Shown piece after piece: positions 49,304-60,679 of a DNA stretch of 64,000 bases (within the stretch, counting starts at the first letter, position 1; every line of letters begins with the position of its first letter). The stretch comes from Flaccisagitta enflata (Eukaryota > Chaetognatha > Sagittoidea > Aphragmophora): NCBI GenBank assembly GCA_965153355.1, contig OZ231127.1:9176001-9240000 (forward strand), read 5' to 3'. Below the pieces are notes generated by a model, which was not told the origin of the DNA, searched no databases, and was given only the letters and a program-made list of their open reading frames with translations. The position numbers and the translations under genes are program-made.

Positions 49304-50911
49304 CGCTTTTAAGTTGTGGATTTGTTGTTGTCGAAATCTGTTCCTCTGCGATCCGGCAGAAGCGTTCCTTCTCAACGCCAAATGGCCGGAAGACGTTGTC
49401 ATTCCGACGGAAGACGCCGACAATCCGACGGAAGTCGCCGATAAACCACCGGAAGTCCCCGTCAACACGCCGTTGGATGCGAAGTTCGGGCTCAAACTTT
49501 TCGAGAGACGCAAGTTTTTAAGTAGACGTCCTTTGTTATCGTTAGTCGGCTGATGCTCGGATGGCGGATGGACATTGACAGTTTTCGGCACTGCCATGGA
49601 TTTGTCTTGGTTGACGGCGCCGTTTTCCCCGACAAGACGTTTCGCTTCGTCGAAGGCGCCGCCATTTTCTTCGGCCATTGAATTGTCCATATCGAGGAAG
49701 TTTTCGGCGTTATTTGACTTGACGCAGCCACTGTCCAACTTGTCTTTCTTGTCAACGCTGGATTTAACGCCGCCGATGTCTATCTTGTCTATTTTGTCTA
49801 TCTTGTCTATCTTGTCTGTCTTGTCAACGCCGGAAAACGCCTCGAAAAAGGCGTTTTTCTCAGAAGTTGAAATGGGCAAAGAAGGATTTTGAGGAAAGGC
49901 TGGACACGGTGCCGGGGATGGTGGCTTGGGTGTCGGGGTTGGAGTTAGCGTTGGCGTCAACGTTGACGTCGGTGTCGGTGTCGGTCTCGATGTTAGTGTA
50001 AGAGTTGGAGTTAGCGTTGGTGTCAACGTAGGCGTCAACGTTGGTGTCGCCGCTGGAGTTAGTGTCGGTGTCAGCGTCGGTATGGGCAGCGGTTGGGGTG
50101 ACAGCGTCGGTGTCAATATGGCAGTCGGCGTCAATATCGAAGTGAATAATGACGCGGATCTCAAAGTTGACGTCGATGGCGTAAACGCTGAAGATGACGT
50201 CAACTTTGTCGAAACCCTAAGTGGCGTATACGTCGACTGTGGCGTTGGCGTCAGCTGTGGCGTATGTGTGGACAGAAGCGCCGGCTTCAGCTGTGGCGTA
50301 TGTGTGGACAGAAGCGCCGGCTTCAGCTGTGGCGTAAGTGTGGACAGAAGCGTTGGCGTCAGCTGTGGCGTAAGTGTGGACAGAAGCGCTGGCGTCAGCT
50401 GTGGCGTAAGTGTGGACAGAAGCGCTGGCGTCAGCTGTGGCGTAAGTGTGGACAGAAGCGCTGGCGTCAGCTGTGGCGTTGATGGCGGAGAGTCGGAAGA
50501 ATTATCCAAGGAATCGCTTCGTGACAGTAATCCTACTAGAGACGATGATGACGCTAATGACAACGATGACGGTGATGACGGTGACGACGGTGACGACGAT
50601 AACGACGATAATGGCGAGGATGACGACGATTGTGATGGTGATAACGACGGTGATGATGACGGTGATGACGACGGTGACAACGATAACGACGGTGATGAGG
50701 ACGGTGATGATTCTCCGTCCGTGGAAATGATCGAGTTTGGTATTAAGGGATAGAAATTCAAGTGACGTTGTTGGTCAACATAAGTTGTCAACTGTAAAGG
50801 ATCAAATTTTTCATGTTCTTGTAACTTTTTTGTTCTTTGTTCTTCAACGGCCAATTTTTCGTCTCGTATTTGTTTTTGTTTTCGTAGTTTTCTTTTCCCG
50901 TTTCGTTGCAT
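49304..50911 (-). CDS. Long Ser/Pro/Thr-rich exon of an unknown gene
   Basis: An open frame of over 530 codons ends at a strong donor (AAAGCG then GTGAGTTC) at 49304. It is open upstream to about 51015; ATG at 50911 (MQRNGKRKLRKQKQ) is a candidate start. It begins with a basic coiled region (RDEKLAVEEQRTKKLQEHEK), then acidic-strand-encoded poly-Ser/Pro. About ten repeats of STLTPQLTPALL (36-bp DNA units at 50230-50480) follow, then Thr/Pro repeats, KIDKIDKIDKID, and a C-terminal Ser-rich basic part (HLALRRNASAGSQRNRFRQQ). It looks intrinsically disordered. The family is unknown, and it may be a host gene. Codon usage in the non-repeat parts and the strong donor support a real exon. Confidence 0.6.
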
Positions 50912-51161
50912 GATTATTATTTCAGTGTGGTTATTTTCTCGAGAATTTTGCCAAGACGGCAACGAAGAGGCGATAGTTTTCTTCCTATGCCTCCCCAGTG
51001 ACTGAGTTGTTCCACTTCTTTATTTTTTCTCTTTCTTTTCTTTTTTTTTAATTTTCTTAAAATTTTTCTTTATTTTCCTTGGTTCTTTTCCGATTGCGGT
51101 GTCGGTGTCAAGTACCAAGGGATAGCTTTTCTTTAAATGTTTTTATTCTTCTCCCCCTTCT

Positions 51162-51410
51162 TTGTTGTTGTTGTTGTTGTTGTTGTTATTTATTTATTTA
51201 TTATTTATTTATTTATTTATTTATTTATTATTATTATTGTTATTTGTTGTTGTTGTTGTTTTGTTTTGTTGTTATTGTTGTTGTTGTTGTTATTATTGTT
51301 ATTATTGTTGTTATTTATTGTTATTTATTTGTTGTTGTTGTTATTTATTTATTTATTGTTGTTGTTATTTATTGTTGTTGTTGTTGTTGTTGTTATTATT
51401 TGTTGATTTT
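51162..51410. repeat. TTG/TTA/TTTA mixed microsatellite
   Basis: Interleaved TTG, TTATT and TTTA tracts upstream of the 49304-50911 exon. Confidence 0.9.
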
Positions 51411-51529
51411 CTTGTATCGTGCTAAAAATTTGAAAATTGCCACTTTTTCCCGAAATTTCGTTCTTCTGTTCTTCCGGCACTGAAAACGGAGCATAAAATG
51501 TTGGATACTTGAAGTTCGAGAACTAGAAA

Positions 51530-51722
51530 AATAGGCCGGATAAGGCACCGTCGCGTGCGGATTGGCGAGAACAGCGATGATCAACCAAGCAACCAGTTTT
51601 GGCAGAGCAGTAACCCCAAAACCGCCTGTAAACGCCTAAAAAAGCTAAGCATGAACAACCGACGGACCGACTGACAGACCGACTGACAGAGATATTCCGT
51701 GGCGTTCCTATATAACGTATTA
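51530..51722 (-). mobile_element. Diverged hairpin-capped dispersed element
   Basis: Contains GGCCGGATAAGGCACCGTCG, GGCAGAGCAGTAACCCC, and a GACGGACCGACTGACAGACC tract. The terminal hairpin is weak. Confidence 0.5.
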
Positions 51723-52240
51723 ATCCGCCAAAAATCGTTTCTAAAATGCAAAAAAGTGGATTACTGTAACAAAAATTATGAATTTTTGTCACAAAACTGC
51801 CTAAAAAAGCCGTTTTGAAACGGGCGTTCTTATGCAGTTTTAAAACGATCTTATATTGTCGTTTCAAAACCACAAGTATGCGCAACTTTTGAAACGAATT
51901 TTGAGGCATAGTTGCCGTTTCAAAACTTTGCAATTCTAAAGTTTTGAAACCATGAGATTTTTGCGTGTTTCAAAACACAAAAAATAAAACCAGAGATTCC
52001 AGCCAAAAGGGAAACAGCGCTAAAGAACGGCCATAATTGAAAATTTTATATCTTTGCAAAAAATCAAGTATTGAAACTAAGAAAAAATGCATTCAAAAAT
52101 TGAAACATGGTTATATGCTAGGTGGAACAATTTCCCTGACTTTACCCAAACTAGAATAAATGGAAGAGGGCCCCTTAGCCCTCAATGATTGGCCAAAGGC
52201 GCTACTCTTGCTTTCATAAATCTGAAATTTCTCCTTTTCT
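51723..52240. other. GTTTTGAAAC-rich sequence, no gene
   Basis: Repeated TTTTGAAAC/GTTTCAAAA words occur here and again at 52840-53130, suggesting halves of a diverged inverted repeat. Confidence 0.5.
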
Positions 52241-52249
52241 TCTCCTCCG

Positions 52250-52600
52250 TATCCCTCTTCCCCCCAACCTCAAGGCCCATATCACAGCCTTAGGCACATC
52301 CCAGCCTCGAGGCCCACATCCCAGACATGAGGCCCAAATTCCAACCTCAAGGCCCAAATCCCAACCCCAAGCCCCAAATTTCAGCCTCAAGGGATTTGGG
52401 CCTTGAGACTAGGATTTTAACCTTGTAGCTGAGATATAGGCCTCGAGGCTGAGATACGAGGTGCTGGGGAGATGGGGAGATATTGGGAAGGGGGGTGCGG
52501 AGGAGAAGGAGGAGGAGGAGCAGAAAATGCCCTATATGTGTGAAGCTGAAAGCATCGACCTCTTTGGGTCCGCTGCCCTGCTCTCTACCTGAACTACAAT
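52250..52600. repeat. CAAGGCCCAAATCCCAACCT minisatellite module
   Basis: About ten 20-bp units ending at TTTGGGTCCGCTGCCCTGC, the same module end as at 17385 and 45735. Confidence 0.75.
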
Positions 52601-53104
52601 CACAATCATCTAATGCTTTTGCGACTACTTTATCTACTCTAAAAGAAATCTGCTCACCAAAAGTAGTCAATATAAATGGTTATAGTCGCAAAAACATCAG
52701 ATAGTTGTCTAATGTCAGTGTCAATTCATGAATTAATTGTTGTTAGTGTGACTCATGTCACTGCTTATATATAATTTGTTAATGTGTAATGTTTGACTAC
52801 TTTGAAGGACATTACAAAAAGCTTATATTTACAGTTTTATTTTAAAAAAGTGAAGTTTTGAAACTGCAAAAAATTGAATTTATGAAACGTTTTTACAAGT
52901 AACTTTTTTTACAGTTTCAGAACTGCAAAAAAATTGCTTATGGGAACGGCGATTTCATATTTCATAATTTTACTGCCACATGTTTTCAAAAGCCCTTTTT
53001 ATGCAGTTTTGATACTCCCAAAAAACGTGGTTTCAAAACGGCAACTATGCCTGCGTTTTGAAACCCCAGTTACACAACCTGAGACGTTATTTTGTAGCCG
53101 CCGT

Positions 53105-53257
53105 CGTTTGGGCGTTTTGAAACTGCTGCATACTGAGATTTTTGATACGTCGTTCCCCTATTTGGGACGATAATGCCATAATAACGCCAACGGAATAACT
53201 GGACTGACAGACTGACGGACAGAGCGGGTTGTAGAGTCGCGTGCACGCGACTTAAAA
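53105..53257 (-). mobile_element. Hairpin-capped dispersed element, reverse copy
   Basis: Ends GTAGAGTCGCGTGCACGCGACTTAAAAA. Confidence 0.75.
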
Positions 53258-53599
53258 ATGCGGCTGATCGTTGGTTAATCAAGAAGATAAATTCCATCAA
53301 CGTCAAGCACCTCTTTCTAGCCAGTCAGACAGTTCGTCAGTCCGTCAGTCTATTTGTCTCTCGGTCAGTCTGTAGGTTTCTGGAGTGTTCCTAATCATCA
53401 TTGAATAATCTAATCTTCAGTAAAAGGATGGATAGTCAAAATTTCCACACAAAAAAGTTGATGGTGTCAAATCTTAGCCGCCAATTGCGGAGTTAGGGCG
53501 TGTTTCCAGTGAAGTTGAAAAACGCGTTTGTTCCCGTTGAATGCGTTTTCAGCGTGAACACATATTCAAGAATTTCAATTGTCCCACAAGGGAGTGAGG

Positions 53600-53755
53600 A
53601 AAGTGTGTGAGCGAGCCCGTGAACGGAGCAAGTGAGTATAGAAAGTATGGCGAAGTTGAGTAGAGAGTGAGTGAGCGGAGTGAGCGGTGGGAGCAGAGTG
53701 AGCGGAGTGAGCGGTGCGAGCATACAAACGCAGCGAGCGACCGAGTAGCCCGTTA
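53600..53755. repeat. GTGAGCGGA short tandem repeat
   Basis: Irregular GAGTGAGCGG units over about 150 bp. No gene. Confidence 0.7.
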
Positions 53756-54594
53756 AAAAAGCGATTGTCTTTGACTAGGAACCCCCCCTTATAACATTAA
53801 TTCGACACCGTCGCTGATGATTTAGATTGTTGCTCATGAAAAATTAAAAAAAACTCATTTGACAGCAGAATGAACGGTCATGGCAAAGCCGGTATTACCG
53901 TTGGCGCAAAAGAGATTCATCCCACAATTGTGGTTTCATGACAGCTGTGGGCGTGAAAGACGAAGAACATCTACCCACGTTGTGGTCTAATGACAGATAT
54001 GAATGTGGGTGTATGAAGATGAAAATGGTCGGTGTTGTGGTCAACTGACAAAACTTACGGAAGAAGGTGGCCTATTTCTGTGTTTCTCCCTCTTTTCATT
54101 TCCCTGTTTTTGCCTTTGCTTTTGCCGTTGTCTGCATCTGGTGGGAAGCTGCGGATAACAATTCCGCTTCAGATGCGTCCGTCGAGCTTAATCTTAAAAG
54201 ACTCTTTGTTCGGTCCGTGGGTCTGTCCGTCGGTTGGGGACGAAATACATGTTTGATGTTTTCTACCCTTGATAAACAAATTAGACATGCCGTCGTGTAT
54301 GGAAAGTGTTGCACAGAACCTAGATTAGTCTTCATGTAATTTTTGATCCTAAATTCTTTTACGCCAATTTGTGAAATGAAAAACAAACTCCAATTCTCTA
54401 GTAAGATTATACAATAATTTGTTTTCTTTCTCTTATATATTCCATTATCGAATTTGCTAGAAGACGGAAATGAAAAAAAATATAATAAAATGAAAAAGAG
54501 AAAGAATGATGTGTGAAAAGATAGATTGAAGAGAATGTCAGGAATGAAGAGAATCAGGCATTACCAAAACTCGCGTTAGTCCATTGACGCAGAT

Positions 54595-55052
54595 TTTTAG
54601 TCGCGTGCCCGCGACTTTACAACCCGCTCTGTCCGACTGTCCGTCCGTCCGTCTGTCGGTTGGTCCGTAACGCCAGGGGTGTATAAAGTTGAGTATTCCC
54701 TCCCATGGGGGGGGGGGGGGATAAAATCAAAGGGTTTGGAGATGGGGAAGAAAATCAAAAGTTTTAAAAAAAGAAAAGAAGAAAATTTTTGAAGATCTAA
54801 TACTTATGGTAGCACCAAATGGTTAAATACAATTACTACAACACTATTCAACACTTTTTAAACCTAAAATATACTGTTTTATAGCTGTGAGGGGAAAAAA
54901 ATCAAAAATTTTTTATTACGGATGCAATAATCAAGGGAATAAAATCAAGGCAAGAATCACAGCCCAACTATATGTATGCAACCTGCGTTATGCTTACTTT
55001 TTTACCGCCCCTGCTCACCCACACGCGACTAAGGTAGCCGTATCCGCCGTGT
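54595..55052 (+). mobile_element. Hairpin-capped dispersed element, expanded
   Basis: Head TTTTTAGTCGCGTGCCCGCGACT at 54595 and tail CTAAGGTAGCCGTATCCGCCGTG near 55050, separated by extra AT-rich sequence. Confidence 0.65.
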
Positions 55053-55131
55053 GTTGCTAAGGCCTCGCACTCATCCACTAGGGGAGTCTGGATATACTGA
55101 CGTTAAAAATGACATATCAAAATGACGGTTG

Positions 55132-55270
55132 CCGCTGTTGTTGTTGTTGCTGTTGTTGTTGTTGCTGTTGCTGTTGTTGCTGTTGTTGTTGTTGTAATTG
55201 TTGTTGCTGTTGTTGTTAGTGTTGTTGTTGTTGTTTTTGTTGTTGTTGTTGTTGTTGTTTTTGTTATTAT
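55132..55270. repeat. TTG/CTG microsatellite
   Basis: About 45 triplets, mostly TTG with CTG interruptions. Confidence 0.95.
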
Positions 55271-55498
55271 CTAAATTTTATGTTGCCCTGCGAGTATGCT
55301 GCATCATTTCGCTCATTACTTTTCTGGCAAACTTGTTTAAAGGTACTTGTAATTGGTTTAGGCACTTGAAATTCTCTTGTTCTAATGTGGAATGAGAAAG
55401 TAAAGCAGACGTATTTAAAGAAATTCTCAGCAAATTCTCACAAAGATCCGGGATGAAATTAACCAAGGGAAAAAATGTTTGGCTCTGTTTAATCTTGA

Positions 55499-55499
<1 letters not shown>

Positions 55500-55587
<88 letters not shown>

Positions 55588-55588
55588 C
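55500..55588. repeat. (GA)n(GACA)n microsatellite
   Basis: GA run followed by about nine GACA units. Confidence 0.95.
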
Positions 55589-55689
55589 GATGGGTAAGTA
55601 AATAGATAGACAGAAAAAAAGAGTAGAAGAAAGCGAAAAGGTTTGGAACATAAATGTCTCATTTTAGAGATGAGGAGAGTAAACTAGTG

Positions 55690-55886
55690 AAGGGTCACAA
55701 TATCGTTGCGGAGGGGTGGGCAGGGGAATCCATCCCTGTCACACACACGCACACAATAACAACTGCAGTATCATAAAGGCGCGTTTTTTGTGTTTTCAAC
55801 TTGATCGTGACGGACGGACGCGGACCGACAGACCGAGGGATAGACTGACAATGTCTCGTATAGAGTTGCGTGTCCGCAACTAAAAG
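55690..55886 (-). mobile_element. Hairpin-capped dispersed element, AGTTGCG subfamily
   Basis: Ends GAGTTGCGTGTCCGCAACTAAAAG. The stem AGTTGCG/CGCAACT shows compensated changes relative to AGTCGCG/CGCGACT. Confidence 0.8.
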
Positions 55887-56214
55887 ACCGATTGCTGATT
55901 CATTGACTTTTTTTCCTAAAGAAGTTTTACATGGGTTGAATGATAGATTACAAACTGCGCAAGAGTGAAAAAGCTTAAAGATTTTATCGGGCTAACTCAA
56001 GGAAACGCCATCTGCAACGGCCAAAAACAGGAGAAAATCAGTCTTTGTTGAAAATCTTGAAAAATTCGAAAATAGTCTGCAAAAATGGTTAAATCGGATG
56101 CATTTTTTAAGCAAAAGACGTCAATTGTGATGTTATCGTCATCAAATCATTGATCGGTGTTCCCGAAAGAATTACTGACGTCTGCCCGGATGAGACGGAC
56201 GTAACTGTGAGGAG

Positions 56215-56215
<1 letters not shown>

Positions 56216-56260
<45 letters not shown>
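56216..56260. repeat. (GA)n microsatellite
   Basis: Short pure GA run. No gene around it. Confidence 0.9.
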
Positions 56261-56264
<4 letters not shown>

Positions 56265-56627
56265 GAGACTCAGACAGAGCCAGCCAAGCTAGCAGAGAGA
56301 TACAGAAGGAAAGAGAGTGTATGTACACGTATTTCATCCAACTAATTCTTTTCTGTTTTTTGACCTAACGAGATGAGTTTCGGAAAAAGTCGGATCGTTT
56401 CTAAGAATGTTGGGAATCGAAATGAAAACACGATTTGAATTTGAAGCCTTAACTTGACCACTTAAACTAAAGCAAGTCGGAAGACTGAAACATTTCTTAG
56501 ACTGAAGCATGTCTTTACTTGCGCTTGACCACTACTTGAATATTCACCGACTTTAGACTCGAACTTAAAGTTGTTTTGATTCTGGACTCTTCTGTAATCA
56601 TTGACGGGCTGCCGACGGATTTTTCAT

Positions 56628-56800
56628 CATAGGTCGCGTGCGCGACTGTACGCATCTGTTTAGGCCACTTTTCCCGCAGTCGGTCCGTCCATCACACTTC
56701 TCCCATTAAGACGGATTTCGCATGACTGCTCCTGCTAAAAAAGATTAAAAAAAAAAAACTCACAGTAACTGAGGTGGTTCTGTATCCGCCCCTGATTCAC
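56628..56800 (+). mobile_element. Diverged hairpin-capped dispersed element
   Basis: Starts AGGTCGCGTGCGCGACTGT and contains CAGTCGGTCCGTCCATCACACTT. Confidence 0.55.
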
Positions 56801-57206
56801 TTTACCAACCTCGTCTACTGCTCCCGGGCTCCCGCCAAAATGATCTAGACATCGGCTTCAACCTCATTTCCCCTGCCCACTTGCACGTTACGGAAGAAGC
56901 CCTGCTTTTGGCCTTTATTTACAAATGGAGGTAATTTTTTGAACGGCGTTCGGTGGTCAGGGATGGTCCACGGCTGGTCCACGGATTACTATATTTTTCT
57001 TTGAGACCAGATCCACCTTGTGTGGGTATTCTTTTCATTAGTAGGTTTACTTGCTTGTCGTTGTTGGTGAGGAACGAAGGGGGAGGGGGTTGGGTCAGCA
57101 GGAGGAGGAGGAGGAGAGGTAAAGTTATTTATTAAGCATTAGGTGGTGTTTATGACTTCTCTGCTTTACCTCTGTATTTACATTCATCACTCTTATCTAT
57201 ATCCTT

Positions 57207-57410
57207 TTTAGTTGCGGTCACGCAACTCTATAAGAGGCTTTGTCCGTCCGTCGGTCCGTCCGTCGATCTGTTGTTCCGTGATGCTCTGGTTGAACAGTAC
57301 GAAAACATGCTGTTGTGACTGTCTCTGTGTGAGTGTGAGTGAGGCGGGCGAGAGTGTGGATGGGGGGTTGCACGCCCCTGCCCGCCCGTCCGCGTCGATA
57401 TCCATGACTA
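57207..57410 (+). mobile_element. Hairpin-capped dispersed element, AGTTGCG subfamily
   Basis: Starts TTTTTAGTTGCGGTCACGCAACTC and ends CCCGTCCGCGTCGATATCC. Confidence 0.8.
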
Positions 57411-57457
57411 CTTTTTATTTAAGCTTTGTAACATAGCCCGAGTAAAAGAAACTAGCT

Positions 57458-57829
57458 ATGTCGGAGACGGTTAAAGACTGCCTAGTAATTGTTACGCGTT
57501 ACTCATTCATTGACACTATGGGATACAAAAGGAAATTTGGTGTCAACAAAGTTGCGCGCGTCGTCCTAGAGCGGAACTCTTTTGTCGATAAGAAGGCGGC
57601 CGCTTTACAGTACGACTTTCCGCCTGCTTGTGAGCATGAGATGACATTGTTTGCGGGTAGAAAGGAGTTGATGTGTCAATCGGAAAGTGACGACGAAGAA
57701 TCGGCAGTTGGCGTTCGATTGACGGTTGAGAACCCTGGGTTCCACGCCTACGCCCACCGATGGCGCGACTACGAACGGTTTCATGACGAAGAAGACCGAC
57801 TCGAGATGAAAAGAAAAAACAAAACATAA
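57458..57829 (+). CDS. Small acidic/charged protein of unknown function
   Basis: An intact 123-residue frame with a clean ATG and stop. The N-terminal part looks beta-rich and globular (VKDCLVIVTRYSFIDTMGYK). Residues 70-85 are acidic (SESDDEESAVG), and the C-terminus is charged and helical (RWRDYERFHDEEDRLEMKRK). It lies 250 bases upstream of the dUTPase gene on the same strand. I do not recognise it. Composition and length argue for a real gene. Confidence 0.55.
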   Translation: MSETVKDCLVIVTRYSFIDTMGYKRKFGVNKVARVVLERNSFVDKKAAALQYDFPPACEHEMTLFAGRKELMCQSESDDEESAVGVRLTVENPGFHAYAHRWRDYERFHDEEDRLEMKRKNKT

Positions 57830-58082
57830 TTTTAATTCTCAAGCTGAAAACTGTCTATCACTTAACTCGGTTGTGTAACGGGCTGTTCAAACATCACGTT
57901 TTTATTTTCGCTCTAATTTGAATTTTGTTTTCTTGTAAATTTGCAATCGATGGAAAAAATGCGCTTTCTTTTATTCTACTTAAGAACTTTTGTTTTTCCA
58001 TATTTTTTTTTCTCCCGTTCTAAGGCGTTGTCATCTAGCTAATCTTTTGTTTTTTTCCTTCGCCTTTTCTTATCAGATCATT

Positions 58083-58819
58083 ATGGCTGGACAATGCAAT
58101 AAGCCAATACTTGAGGTGGCCCTAGAGCACCCAGGAGCCCGTCCATTGATGCGCGATGCTGGTCACGTAGGCTACGACATATCCGCGTGTGTTCCTTTCC
58201 TGATTCCTGGATCAGGTTGGACCGAGGTGAAGACCGGTTTGAAACTGGCTATTCCGCCTGACCACGTTGGTACGATTTGTTCAAAGATTGGATATCCGGC
58301 CACTCGTGGCCTCACCGTACAAGTTGGGATAATTGATCCTAACTACCAGGACGAAATAAAGGTCTTGTAGAGCATTGCTAGAGCGCATCCGCTAATAAGG
58401 CATGTGTATGCTTCAAAAAAGCATTATTTGCATTTCCAAAATATAGCTATTTATATAAAACGGCAATAAAGCTGCTTGACTAAAAGGCGTGGATTTATGA
58501 GGTCATTTTCAATGTGTTTTACTAAAGTATGGTTGAATAACGCATTAACTAAATTTTTGTTCCAACAACTTTTCAAGCATTGCATTTTGTCATTGTCATT
58601 GTCATTGCTAACTACAATCCTCGTCTACTATTTGCTTCTATTTAGGTGGTAATGCTCAACCATACCACCAAACCGGTCGAGGTCGAAGCTGGAACGAAAA
58701 TCGCCCAGATTATCTTTACACGTGTCACGATTCCCGAAGTGAGACACGTTCCATTTGTTGTCGGGCGATACACGGCCAATCGTGGTAAAGATGGATGCGG
58801 TACGGCCGGTCGCTTCTAA
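58083..58819 (+). CDS. DUT: Deoxyuridine triphosphatase (dUTPase), two exons
   Basis: Exons 58083-58361 and 58646-58819 join in phase 0 across an intron starting GTCTTG and ending TTTAG, giving 150 residues, the usual length of a trimeric dUTPase. All five family motifs are present in order: GHVGYDISA (motif 1), CSKIGYPATRG (motif 2), GIIDPNYQDE (motif 3, with the catalytic Asp85 and uracil-pocket Tyr88), GTKIAQI (motif 4) and RGKDGCGTAGRF (motif 5). The enzyme hydrolyses dUTP to dUMP and PPi, keeping uracil out of DNA. Oddities: motif 2 has Cys66 where most enzymes have Arg, and motif 5 has Cys where Phe normally stacks on uracil. The donor GTCTTG is weak. It could be a host gene or cargo of the nearby virus-like block. 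Genes of herpes-, adeno-like and other DNA viruses often include one. Confidence 0.93.
58362..58645 (+). other. dUTPase intron
   Basis: AT-rich, 284 bases, with TCATTGTCATTG repeats before the acceptor TTCTATTTAG. It contains an AATAAA at about 58463 that could give a truncated transcript. Confidence 0.75.
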
Positions 58820-58859
58820 TTGCCGAGACATAACTTCGCTAAAGAGATGTAAATTGCTC

Positions 58860-59760
58860 ATTTTATTACATCAGTGCTAACTAGATTAACTACAAGTTGT
58901 TTTTGTATATTGCTTTATGACAATCTGCCTTGACCTTGCCTCGCCTTGGTTTTATCCTCCGTCTATACCCTTGGCTTTCAAAACGTTAAATAAGAATCTT
59001 TGTCAATTTTGTTTATTTACATAATGCCATAAATTGGTTAATGAGTATTGAAACCGATCATCTTCTTCGACGCCGTGTCCTTCTTCTCTTTTTCGTGCAG
59101 GCCCGTTGTCGATACTGTTATGAACAAGTATTTAGGGTTTATAATGTTGTTGTTGACAAGTGGGCAGGGGCAGTTAGCAATTACATGTATTGTGGCCTAA
59201 GAGAACGACTAAATATTGTGAGCCGTGTGTGAGCTGTGTGTGAGCTGTGTGTGATTTGTGTGTGAGCTTTGTGTTTTGCCTAACTAGTTCAATAGTATGT
59301 ACCTTTGATCTCGATTTTTTGGTGCGGCGTCTTTTTCTTATTCTGCCGCTTTACGTCCGTCTTGTCCCCATTCTTAGATCTCTCGCCAGTGTGCGCGTTT
59401 CTAAACTTTGGTTTGCAGTAGCAAACATTATTTGCTAGAATAGTTTAACCCGATCATGTGTACATCTAGTTAGTTTTGCTTTCCCTGTAGTACGTATACA
59501 AATGTTAAAGAATCTTAATACTATTTTACAATGTCTTTACAATCTAGTTGTTGCTAATACATAGACCATGATGAAAAAAAAGGTCGAGGCGAATGTAAGA
59601 AGATCACAGTTTTAGGCAGGCATTGTTCCTTATGGTCACATGCGATCCGTTGTTGGACACACTTTGATTCGATGAGAAATTTGTGGGACAAATTTCGTAG
59701 TAGGGCAACTCGACCTGTGTGTGTATAGACAAAGCGGAATGAAAGACAATAATGAACCAA
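58860..59760. other. No gene supported
   Basis: Includes short tandem GTGTGAGCT words at 59220-59265. On the minus strand a Cys-containing stretch near 59640 might be a downstream exon of the membrane protein, but this is unproven. Confidence 0.4.
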
Positions 59761-59762
59761 TT

Positions 59763-59845
59763 TCTTAATTGCGTGAACGCGACTCTACATCTTACTTCGC
59801 CCGTTTATCGACTCGTCCGTTTGTTCGTTGGTCCATCACATTTAT
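59763..59845 (+). mobile_element. Head of a hairpin-capped dispersed element
   Basis: TTAATTGCGTGAACGCGACT, then CTACATCTTACTTCG and a CGTCCGTTTGTTCG tract. Confidence 0.6.
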
Positions 59846-59922
59846 TGTTTTTTTGTGATCTCATTGCTTTTGTCTTAGGGGTGTTAAGGCAGTCTTTTGT
59901 TACGTTCAATTTAGTTAAGTAC

Positions 59923-60021
59923 CTGTAACCGAATTGACAGTTGGGTTGTCAAGAGTACGATGACAATGAAAGCGATTGTTGCAATAGCGTATGCACGCCA
60001 TTGCTGGCCGGTAAACTCCAT
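59923..60021 (-). CDS. First exon of a small membrane protein with LLTTQ motif
   Basis: From ATG at 60021 a 33-codon exon (MEFTGQQWRAYA, then a hydrophobic IAFIVIVLLTTQLSIRLQ) ends in CAG followed by GTACTT, a good donor. If not spliced it would stop three codons later. The transmembrane segment resembles that of the 20602-21045 protein in the first block. It also sits just downstream of an adenain-type protease. Probably an N-terminally short homologue; the remaining exon(s) were not found. Confidence 0.5.
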
Positions 60022-60087
60022 TACAATACCGCTGGTTATTGCATAAAACTGTAATAAGTAGGCATTGGTTTGAAGGGACAGGGATTA

Positions 60088-60672
60088 TCATGTAAAATGT
60101 TTTCTGTATATCTTAAGCATCAAGTTTTCGTTAGTTATTACTGAACTCCTTAGAAACAATTTCTGCAGTCTATATACATCGCTCAGTTTAGTTTTCCCAT
60201 GAATATAGGCAATTATTGCTGTGCATAGGTAACCGCAACGGCTGCTAGAGGGTATCTGATATTTTCCGCTTAGATGGTGTTTCCGTAACGAGTTGTTAGT
60301 GCAGAACTTTTCGATATTTTGCATGACTGTTGGGTTATTTGTTACTTCGCCGAGGCTATCACAGATTAGGGCGTGGCAAAAACGTCCAGCTTGTCTCAGT
60401 ATGATTATATTAACCCAATGCCCAACCACCGGCCCTGAAATGCTATCATGTTCATCTAAATTATTAACTATAAAGTTATAAACTGGTAGCTTTCTATAGT
60501 TCTTAAGTAGTATGCTCGGCAAGTCGGAGTGGCTTAGAATGAAATCTCCATTATGGGTTGAGTTGTAACAATTGGAGCATTGTTTCAAGATGTTTTCGAG
60601 ATCGGTTTTTGATGTCGCGTCCTTGTAATTTGTCGCCGGCATTTTGTTGGCAGCGGATTTACTGATCGACAT
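60088..60672 (-). CDS. Second adenain-type (C5/Ulp1-like) cysteine protease
   Basis: An intact 194-residue protein. Its ATG directly follows TTTTCAACAG, a possible splice acceptor. Catalytic pattern: VVGHWVNIII gives His85, HALICDSLGE gives Asp105, and KYQIPSSSRCGYLC gives Gln139 and Cys146. The layout and spacing match the 22157-22717 protease (GHW, DSL, CGY) although overall identity is low, so the two are diverged paralogues or orthologues from two elements. An N-terminal CSNCYNSTH stretch is not in the other copy. Expected role: maturation cleavage of virion proteins. A host deSUMOylase-like role is less likely given its small size. Confidence 0.87.
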   Translation of the reverse strand: MSISKSAANKMPATNYKDATSKTDLENILKQCSNCYNSTHNGDFILSHSDLPSILLKNYRKLPVYNFIVNNLDEHDSISGPVVGHWVNIIILRQAGRFCHALICDSLGEVTNNPTVMQNIEKFCTNNSLRKHHLSGKYQIPSSSRCGYLCTAIIAYIHGKTKLSDVYRLQKLFLRSSVITNENLMLKIYRKHFT

Positions 60673-60679
60673 CTGTTGA

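Noticed and set aside
49926-50753. Plus-strand Val/Gly/Asp-rich frame of 275 codons
   Set aside because: Antisense shadow of the Ser/Pro/Thr-rich minus-strand exon. It lacks the flanking composition and donor seen on the minus strand.
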